A stretch of 64,000 nt of DNA from assembly GCA_013368325.1 (NCBI GenBank), contig JAACJK010000169.1, forward strand, positions 604,403 through 668,402. The letters are read 5' to 3'. Source of the stretch: Ephemerocybe angulata. Taxonomy: Eukaryota > Basidiomycota > Agaricomycetes > Agaricales > Psathyrellaceae. This document shows positions 56,352 through 64,000 of the stretch, in pieces (position 1 is the first letter of the stretch; each line of letters starts with the position of its first letter). The notes under the pieces are model-generated. The model was not told the origin of the DNA and made no database searches. It saw nothing but the letters and a program-made list of their open reading frames with translations. The position numbers were made by a program, and so were the translations under genes.

Positions 56352-58082
56352 CTACAGGGGTTCTTCAGTTTCAGAGAACTCCTCTTCGTCATCCTCCTCC
56401 GGCTCGTCCTCGGGCGGGTACAGTTCGTTCTCCTCCGTGATGACAGTCAACGATTCCAGCCTTCTTTCCAGCTCCTCCAACCTCTCGTTCGCCAGTGCCA
56501 GCTTTTGCTCCGTGGCAGCTGTCTTGGCTTCAGCGGCCTCCGCTCGAGCCTTGTTTCTCAACGCCTCAACGATAGATTCAACCTTGGCCTTACGGTCAGC
56601 GCGGACTAGACTGGTCATTGTCATGCTAACATCCTTATGAAAGGACGCGAGCGCAGCCGGAGCTTCAGCACGGAGCTTTGGGGACGAATAATGCGTGAAG
56701 GGAGTCCGAGCAGATGGATGCTGCACGGCAACATACATCCAGCAACCTGATCGAATGGAGATGCTCTCGCACTAGGTTCCTTATTAGCTCATGAAATTAG
56801 GGGTGCAATGATAGGAACGGTACGAACGCGGGACATGAGGTCATGGACCCAACCGGAATAACACTTCGTCGCGCGGGCGTTATCCACAATTTCCGGGAGC
56901 AATGGGCGCTTACGGGCCAAACCTAAAGACAGGGATGAAACAGGTCAGCACGATCGACAGAAAAAAGAAGGGGACGCACGCCAGTTCCGGGCACCGCGAC
57001 CCACTCCCTCAATCCAGTCGAAGATTGGCTTCGCACCGGATGCATAGGCCCGTTTCTTGGAGGCGGGTGCGGGGGAACTGTTCATCGAATCCTCGCGGGG
57101 GCGCTTTTGCCCATGCTGGGACACAGAGTCCACATGGTCGTCAACGAGAGGCGTGGGACTAGTCGTTACAGAGGGTGCGGGCTGTGATGTTACATCAGAG
57201 GTTTCAAGTTCGCCATCCGGGAGTGGGACTGCGCCGGCGGGCTCTGGCACAGCACATGCGGAGGGCATGAGCCCAGCCTGTGTCGCAGGGACGGGGGCTG
57301 TAATATCCTGTGTCGCAGGGACGGGGGCTGGAATATCGTCGTCCAGAAGGGAGAGATCGACGTTGTAGGCGTTACTCTGGGCCGTCAGAGGCGCACCACC
57401 GACGGTTGAAGGAGACTGGTCAGTTCCGGCAGGCGGTGCAGTAGCAGACGGAGGCGCGGGTCCCGCAAGCCCATAGGAGGCGGGGTTGAAGAGCCAGGGG
57501 TGCGACATTGGGGTATCTGATTGGGATGTTAGAATGTGCACGCCGTCCGCGATTCGCGAAGGAAGAGCAACTTACACCCGGGAGGGAACTGATACACCGG
57601 AGCACTTGGAGTTCCAGGGGGGTAGCTCTGAACTCCAGCAGGAGTTGCTGAGGGTGGGTTGAAGTTGAAGGCGTACGGGTTCACTGAGAGAGGTTTGATG
57701 GATCAGCAAAGGACAACGAGAACAACCTAATTCTAACTTACTTTGTCCAAATTGAAATTGAGGGTACATCGGCACTACGAGGGAAGGTATAAATTGATGA
57801 TGAGATATTTAATGTGCACGGGGCGCACCTTGTTGAGCTGCGAGTGCTGGACCTTGTTGGACAGCGAGTGTTGGATCGATGACTGGGTTCTGACCAGCGG
57901 GGGGAGGCTATTGATAGCCTTTAGAGAGATATCCCGTACGCGAATGCAAAACGTACACCTGCTTGAGCCTTGCGGCTGTGAGCACACTCAGTCAGGAGTG
58001 GGCTACCATCACATCGACGGCAGTGAAGCTTTTTGGCGGGCTTCGGCTCTTTGGTTGGTTGTCGACGTTTGGAAGGAGCCAT
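56352..58082 (-). CDS. Unknown cargo protein with CxxC zinc-knuckle-like start and coiled-coil end
   Basis: Seven exons (57957..58082, 57829..57907, 57742..57774, 57576..57683, 56980..57516, 56828..56922, 56352..56771) sum to 1,398 nt, giving 465 residues. The N-terminus MAPSKRRQPTKEPKPAKK is followed by LHCRRCDGSPLLTECAH, a possible zinc-binding C-x2-C cluster. The middle is Pro/Ala/Gln-rich, like a low-complexity linker. It includes a short repeat (PVPATQDI) from a 30-bp tandem duplication and a nuclear-signal-like GQKRPRED. The last 130 residues hold a long coiled coil (ALRNKARAEAAEAKTAATEQ, then ERLEELERRLESL) and an acidic tail. A DNA-bound scaffold would fit this layout, but that is inference. 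The family is not recognised. Confidence 0.68.
57275..57335. repeat. 30-bp tandem duplication in a coding exon
   Basis: TGTGTCGCAGGGACGGGGGC occurs twice, 30 bp apart, and adds one PVPATQDI-type unit to the minus-strand protein. Confidence 0.85.
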
Positions 58083-58214
58083 GATGATGTTGAGTTGTCG
58101 TTGGCTAACGGTGCCAGGCTATATGGAGAGGGATGGGGTTCGAGCGAAAACAGCGGGTGCCCATGAGACGACCCTGGAACGATCCCACATGACTCCTGCC
58201 TTCTCCCTTGTATC

Positions 58215-58500
58215 ATCGTTCCCCATGTGAGCCCATGTGAGCCATGCGCCTTGATAAGATTGGATTGAGGCCCGCGCCGGGTGCTGAATTGGAAATGACG
58301 CGCTAAGCACGACCAAGCACGACGGTGAGCCCATGCGCCTTGATGAGACTGGATTAAGACCCCCACTTGGAGACGATGGGTGCCGAATTGCAAATAACTT
58401 GCCTAAGCCAGCCGGTGACCCATGTGCTCGCATGGGAGCGGATTAAGGCCCCAAATATGTATTTGGATCGATGGGTGCTGAGCGCTGAATCGGAAACAAG
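58215..58500. repeat. Three degenerate copies of a repeat of about 90 bp
   Basis: Segments near 58,225, 58,325 and 58,405 share CCCATG-x-GC, GGATTAAG/GATTGAGGCCC, and GGGTGCTGAAT or GGGTGCCGAAT. They sit just upstream of the transposon-protein ORF and could be part of its promoter. Confidence 0.6.
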
Positions 58501-58561
58501 GCTCATAAACCACACGACACTTTTACCCCCACCCCAAGGCATTGCTTTCTAGCTCACCAAT

Positions 58562-61500
58562 ATGGCCACGAGAAAGAAACGAAGGCGTAAAGATGAAGAT
58601 GACCTTGACGATGAGGCTCAGCATTCGTTCCCTAGTGAGCTCCTGGAGGCCGTGGCGGAAACTTCTTACTGGACATCCCCAACGAAACCTCAGCGAATTT
58701 TCGAAGAGGCAAAGAGCCCTAGAAGCGCGTTGTAAAGAAGGTTCTTGCTCAATCATCGCAGACCGCTGGGGCTTTCAAAGAGGATGATGAGGGTGCTTGG
58801 ACACAGAGGTGCCGTCAAGTCAAGCTACGGCGCCAGTGGCATCGAGGACGGTGGGACAATATCGGACGTTGTGCCCGACCAGCGCCGGACGACGGTGATT
58901 TCGGCTCTTGGGTCGGCTCGGAAGTAATTGATCCAGACCTTGGGTGGATCGGCGAAGACGACGACTTCGAAGACTATGTTGACGCCGTAACCTCACATGT
59001 CGCGGGGTATAGCCACCTTCATACCTCTCTATTCGTTGTTCAGGGATGGGATTCTAACAAGAGGCAGACCACGGTAAGTGTCGTATCTGATTTAGTTTGC
59101 TTTAATACTTGACATTGACTCCACCTAAGGATGCGTGGTATCATATGCGATTCCAAACCTCCGATGTAGGACAGCTCGACACCGGGTGCACCTGCCCTAA
59201 AGCTCTTAACCGCAACCTCTGTGTGCACAGGCGGTACTTTCAGGACTATGAGGTCGAGAGTATCATTCTCGAGAAGAATGCCGAAGGAACCGAGGACAGG
59301 GATGTTGCAGGTGATAAGGATAGGACAGGTAAGCTACTTAACTTACCTCTTCAGTAATGAAATAGCATTGTAACGATGGACTCATCACCCCCGGCAGCGA
59401 CGCTCTTCTCCCGCCGCATCCTAGGACGCCATCGTTTGGAAAGCTTGTACTCCGTTCAGTCGATGTCGTCCTCCGAGCTCAAAGGCCGAGCGATCGTCAG
59501 TAATTCCTTTCCCGTTCGGAATCGACCTGGAAATGCTCCAAGGACACGGGACTTCTATCATGCTATCATATAAACAAGGCCAGAGAGCGGTACCCAGACG
59601 TCCCAGAAGATGAAATCGAAGATTTGGGGACTTTGTAGACTCAAGCCTCGACTCACTCTCTATAGGCGAACTTGGTCAGTTCCTGTGATCTGAACTATCT
59701 TGTGGATGACGCTGATCTATCCTCAGCTCGCGGACCCGGTACCACAGTATCCTATCTGCCAATACATCCACCGTTCTGGGCGCGAATCCCGTCCGACCCC
59801 AAGCTCTATTCCGATCCCCCTCCTGCCCGGACACCCCCAGATGGCCCATTCCCTCTTCAAGCCGATTCCTCCTGCAACTGTGGAACAACGCGGACCTTCT
59901 TCAATAGGGATGGGCTGAAAAAAACGAAGCGTTGCAAGTTGTACACCTGCTAACGGTTCATGACGTCGAGATTGAGGTTCAAGTCTGCCCCGTTTGTCCT
60001 TCCGTCCGGCGAAGCGAATCGGCCCTGATCTGCGCGCACATGGCATATTCAATTTCAACAATTCTGCCCTTGTCTCCCACGAGCTACTTGACGAATACAC
60101 CAGCTGCTTTACCTCCTCAGAGACGCCCTTTACCGCCTGGTATACGCAATTGTCAAGACGCTATCTCCTTTCTGGAAAAGAGTTCATGGGCGACGCTCTT
60201 TCGCGCCGTATGGTTCGCATACGTCTCCCTCCAGAAGTTCGACACGACATGTCTGTACGGTCTGCGGACCATCACCCGAGACGGTCATCTGGGATGGAAT
60301 CACCTTAGCCTTTGGCCGGAAGCATCTCAGTGGTTCACTTCGCCCACCAACGTTTACGATGCCAGATTCCGTTCGGCGCCCTAACGTAAAGTACAAACCA
60401 AGCAGCAACTCTTGCCCTGGCGACATTACGACGGCGTTTCCGAGCCACGATGGAGCGGCCCACGCATCCCGACCGCATCGAGGATGGGGAAGAAGAAGGC
60501 GGTGTTGATGGCGCAAAATCTCCTTCGAAGAAATCGCGAGCCAAACCCAAGGCGAAGAAGGGTGGTACTGCGTCAAACCCCGACACTCCGTCGAAGCGGG
60601 CACAGGCCATCCCGAGACATCCACCCCTTCGCTATCTCCCATGAAACCGCAGGCTAACTCCGCGGCGATCTCGCTATCAACTGTGGCGGTCTCTACTGAA
60701 GCAACTGGTGCAACAGAAGGCACTCTCGAAGACGCAGGACCGACACCACTTCCCGCCACCAATCCAAATGAGAACCTCCGACGTCGACAGGCTTTGTTAG
60801 TGGAAGACTACTTGGAGAGGTGGACTCGGTGACTGAAGACATGAGAAAGGAATGTCCCGCCTTAGCGCAGCTATATACGATGCATTACGGCCGTGCAGCC
60901 TTTTGGTCAGGGCACAACCTCCTGCCGTCATAAAGAACTTGTTCCGACAGGTACGCCCATTCTCTGGTCATGTGGACCTGCTTACGACAACATAGATCGC
61001 CGCCGAGGAATCTGTGCTACAACTCGTCAACTACACGGCACTGCTCAAGCTTAGGGAGTTTGTGGCGAAGCCAGACGTTAACGTGGCCTATAAGCTGAGG
61101 CCCATACCTTCCTGAACAAGGTTATAATCACAGCGACGTAGATCTTGCTGATCTCTTGGGAGTGATGACCTGGATTGAAAAGAAGGCGCGTGCTACTCTC
61201 AAAGCACTGATCGTTGAACCGCCGCTGCCACCGCCCAACATACATATCTCCCGAATGATCATCTGGATTGGATAACGTACATCCTCTTTTGCCCTCGCCC
61301 CCATTCACCTCTAACTGACTAAATTTCGACAGACTGGTTGCTTTTATAGCATGCCCATAATACGGCATCGCCCGCTTTATCCGTCACTGAAAGAGAACCA
61401 AGAAGAACAGGCATCAGGCCAGCAACGTGGGGATCGATGCGGGAAGTATTACTCTCATATGGAGAACGACGATTAACTGGGGGTATCATGGTATGCTGGT

Positions 61501-61920
61501 GTTCGCACAGCATTTGTTACGGGTTCCATTGTATCCCCAAAGCCGAAGGTCGTGACGATGTCTTCTCAGCAATGGTGACTCGATGGCCGACAGCTCCCAA
61601 AATCGTCATCTACGACTTTGCATGCGCCTTGGGTCCCTACTGCTTGCTGCGCGAGCCTATGTTTTTTGCAAATACCCTCTTTGCCATTGACATCTTTCAT
61701 GCCACAGGTCACGCAAATGTAGCCCTGCAGCATTCCTATCCGAGTATATGAATGTGGACACCAAGCTCGAATACATCAATTCGAGCGCGGCCGAATGCCG
61801 GCAATGGAGCACTTAGGAGGATTCGAAAATCGGTCAGCTATATGGGACAGAGAGGGCTATTATATATACAAAGGTCTTCCTTCTGTATGGAATAGGCTGA
61901 AGATCTTGAAAATAGACTAG
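58562..61920 (+). pseudogene. Decayed KDZ-associated transposon protein with cysteine clusters
   Basis: Conserved blocks appear in the expected order but in shifting frames. Near 59,110-59,260 is QLDTGCTCPKALNRNLCVHR, a CxC-x8-CxH (SWIM-like) cluster. Near 59,395-59,490 is LFSRRILGRHRLES and SSSELKGRAIV. Near 59,745-59,890 are VSYLPIHPPFWARIPSDP and CNCG. At 60,000-60,270 are NFNNSALVSHELLDEYTS and SSETPFTAWYT, then CGPSPETVIWDGITLAF. Near 60,990 is AAEESVLQLVN. At 61,457-61,720 are YGERRLTGGIMVCWC and VIYDFACALGPYC. Then come INSSAAECGNGAL and a stop near 61,920. I recall these blocks from the CxC5/CxC6 'cysteine cluster associated with KDZ transposases' proteins of Agaricomycetes. Stops and frameshifts break it, so this copy is not autonomous. 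Confidence 0.8.
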
Positions 61921-61969
61921 CATTTATGGTGGCTTAACTGCCCTATCAATTTGTGAGGCCAGTAGTTAT

Positions 61970-63610
61970 GTTTACAGAAGCAGTGATCTGACGATCCACG
62001 GAGGTGAACGAACGCAAGCTCAATACTCAGGGACCTATGTCTCCAGAGGCATAGAAGGGCTGATGTTCGATTGGGGAGGAGGTACAAATGAGAAACTGGA
62101 GTGTCCAATGTCAGCAGAAGCATTGCTGATGGGAGGATTGAGGACGCACCCTCCGTTGGTTGTAGAGACATCGGCTTCGCGCTGAGAATCGACGGAGCCC
62201 GATGGCTACCTACCTAGGTCAGTTGCACACTTTTGGAAGGCCATGCAATGTTGTTGGATTTGCTGTGAGTGTAACTTCGTTGGTGCAAGATTGATCACGC
62301 CCCAATGGCATCCTTCGGTCGTCCTGCAGAGCTTCTTCCCAACAACATTCCATTTGCCGTCACGGATGGGCTTGTTAAACTATGAGGGAAACTACCACGG
62401 TCTCGCACAGATAAGACACCGTACCATTGGTGGAGAACCGCGAAACTCGATTAGCGGGGGTTGCATCTAAGTGGTGTCAACGTCCATCGGTTGACCTGCA
62501 TCCCAGCCGATATCAAGGACTCCGACGCTTGATAGGTCTCAGGGTCGAAAACCTAACCATCTCGCGAGCTGCCACCTCCGGCAGCGCTTTCTTAAAAAGT
62601 TGGTTGGATTCGATGTTGTGGAGGAGACACAAATGAAAAACTGGAGTGTCCAATGTCAGCAGAAGCATCGGCGATGGGAGGATGGAGAACGCACCCTCCG
62701 TTGGTTGTAGAGACATCGCAGGCCCGATAGATGCCGCCCTATGTCTACTGAAGCAGTGTAAGGGCGTCACGCGCTTATGGAGGGAATGCAGCCCGGAAAA
62801 TGAGCGTCCATTGTCAGGAGAGGCATCGGTGATGGGAGAATCGAAACGCACCTTCCGTTGGTTGTAGAGACATCGCAGGCCCGATAGACGGCGCCCTATG
62901 TCTACTGAAGCGCTGTAAATGCGTCGCGCGCTTATGGAGGGAATGCAGCCCAGAAAATGAGCGTCCATTGTCAGGAGAAGCATCGGTGATAGGAGGATCG
63001 AGAACGCACCTTCCGTTGGTTGTAGAGACATCGCAGGACCGATAGACGGCGCCCTATGTCTACTGAAGCGCTGTAAAGGCGTCGCGCGCTTATGGAGGGA
63101 ATGCAGCCCGGGTAATGCGCGTCCAATGTTGGCAGAAACATTGCTGATAGGAGGATCCAGAACGCACCCTCCGTTGGTTGTGGAAACATCGGGGCTTCGC
63201 GTGGTTGTGGAGGAAATGCAGCAGCGAAACCGCCGCCCAATGTCAGCAGATGCATTGCTGAAGCGAGGATGGAGAACGCACCGACCATTGGTTGTAGAGA
63301 CATCGCAGGCTCGATAGACGGCGCCCTATATCTACTGAAGCAGCGTAAGGGTGTCGCGCGCTTATGGAGGGAATGCAGCCCGGATAATGAGCGTCCAATG
63401 TCGGCAGAAACATCGGTGATGGGAGGATCGAGGACGCGCCTTCCGTTGGTTGTAGAGACATCGCAGGCCCGATAGACGGCGCCCTTAGCGCCGTTGCTTG
63501 TAGAAACACTGCGGAGGTGGTCCGTATCGTGGACCGTATCACCTGGATAACCGGGAGCTCAATCCAGCATGCCATGTCTACACATGCAGCTATGTCTACA
63601 GATGCACCGA
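61970..63610. repeat. Right subterminal array of near-palindromic repeats
   Basis: A unit of about 160 bp recurs at least five times, most regularly from 62,640 to 63,480. It contains AATGTCAGCAGAAGCATCG or AATGTCGGCAGAAACATCG, then TTGTAGAGACATCGCAGG, TGTCTACTGAAGC and TTATGGAGGGAATGCAG. The near-palindromes are of the same type as those of the left array but run mainly in the opposite orientation. The outer edge decays into CTACACATGCAG and CTACAGATGCACC. No gene is supported in this stretch. Confidence 0.85.
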
Positions 63611-63877
63611 ACTTTGGATGAGTGTTTAAGGAAGTATTCGAGGTGTCCACGGTCACCGGAAGCTTTGCTGAGGGATGGATGGGAGCGCACTCATCTCATC
63701 GTGAAGTACTGCTGGGATGGGATTCTAGACGGAAAGGACCCAGTGGGATACACCTACAGACCATTTGACAGTATGGTACGCGATTGAGCCAAGCATTGGC
63801 CCACCTGCGACAGGATATAGCAGAAAGGGCAAAGGCCAAGGTATGGCCTATTGAGCGGCATAGCCAAAAAGGGTGCA

Positions 63878-63959
63878 GGCATCACTTTTTACATCTTACA
63901 TAATCATCCTCGCCGGGTGAGGATGACCATCATCCTTCCGGTTAGGTGCGTGTGGACCA
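63878..63959 (-). repeat. Right terminal inverted repeat
   Basis: On the minus strand it starts TGGTCCACACGCACC and continues AGGATGATGGTCATCCTC and GGCGAGGATGATTATG, matching the left end at 45,152-45,230. Confidence 0.7.
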
Positions 63960-64000
63960 TCATCCGGTTTGTCGGTTATCTGATCAGGGCACAGGCGTGG

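Larger units (their letters stand above)
45152..63959. mobile_element. Putative 18.8-kb giant KDZ-type DNA transposon
   Basis: The left end (from 45152, TGGTCCAGACACACC) and the right end (complement, from 63959, TGGTCCACACGCACC) form an imperfect inverted repeat of about 80 bp. The best part is a 19-bp palindrome GAGGATGATGGTCATCCTC followed by GCGAGGATGATTATGTAAG. Just inside are two arrays of near-palindromic short repeats. Between them lie five multi-exon genes and a decayed KDZ-associated transposon protein ending at 61,920. Long TIRs plus subterminal repeats plus a transposon protein are the expected layout of a large class II element. I could not find a target-site duplication. The ends could also belong to a nested or rearranged element. 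Confidence 0.6.

Noticed and set aside
1..64000. tRNA or rRNA genes
   Set aside because: I looked for B-box-like GGTTCGA-type motifs with a foldable partner and saw none; a covariance-model scan would be needed to exclude them.

Overview
The window looks like nuclear DNA of a mushroom-forming basidiomycete (Agaricomycetes). Genes are dense and split by many short (about 45-65 nt) GT-AG introns, some with clear CTAAC-type branch points. The gene families fit too: a Ste6-type pheromone exporter, DUF4470, DUF2461 and DUF4360 proteins, F-box proteins, an expanded family of small fungal protein kinases, and remains of a KDZ-type transposon protein with cysteine clusters. All calls rest on reading the sequence and on remembered family features; no search was run. 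For most spliced genes the proposed exons sum to a whole number of codons, which supports the models.

Layout. 1-1177 is the 3' end of a Ste6-like ABC transporter. 2.0-12.6 kb holds two copies of a small lineage-type gene (2.0 and 8.3 kb), an identical 1,059-bp tandem duplication (3.1-5.2 kb), an F-box gene, a relic exon, and a ten-exon TPR/DUF4470 gene on the minus strand. 14.2-22.7 kb is a cluster of three intact paralogous protein kinases plus one truncated copy, all on the minus strand, with a head-to-head unknown gene (17.7-20.2 kb) and conserved flanking cassettes. It is followed by a DUF2461 gene (22.9-24.6 kb) and a broken copy of its 3' part (20.3-20.65 kb).

26.3-28.7 kb is acetyl-CoA synthetase, the clearest housekeeping gene here. 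29.5-31.4 kb is a second F-box gene. 31.6-37.4 kb encodes a 1,879-residue Ser/Pro-rich protein, and 37.5-38.25 kb a secreted DUF4360-like protein. 39.0-41.7 kb carries three VOC/glyoxalase paralogues, two of them a recent duplication. 43.1 kb holds a small unknown gene and 43.8-45.05 kb a metallophosphoesterase.

The most interesting part is 45,152-63,959. An imperfect terminal inverted repeat of about 80 bp bounds 18.8 kb. Inside each end lies an array of short near-palindromic repeats (45.4-47.86 kb and 61.97-63.6 kb). Between the arrays sit five multi-exon cargo-like genes and a decayed KDZ-associated transposon protein (58.56-61.92 kb). I interpret this as a giant KDZ-type DNA transposon that landed about 100 bp upstream of the metallophosphoesterase start. 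Two cargo genes carry in-frame tandem exon duplications, one of them apparently exact over 307 bp.
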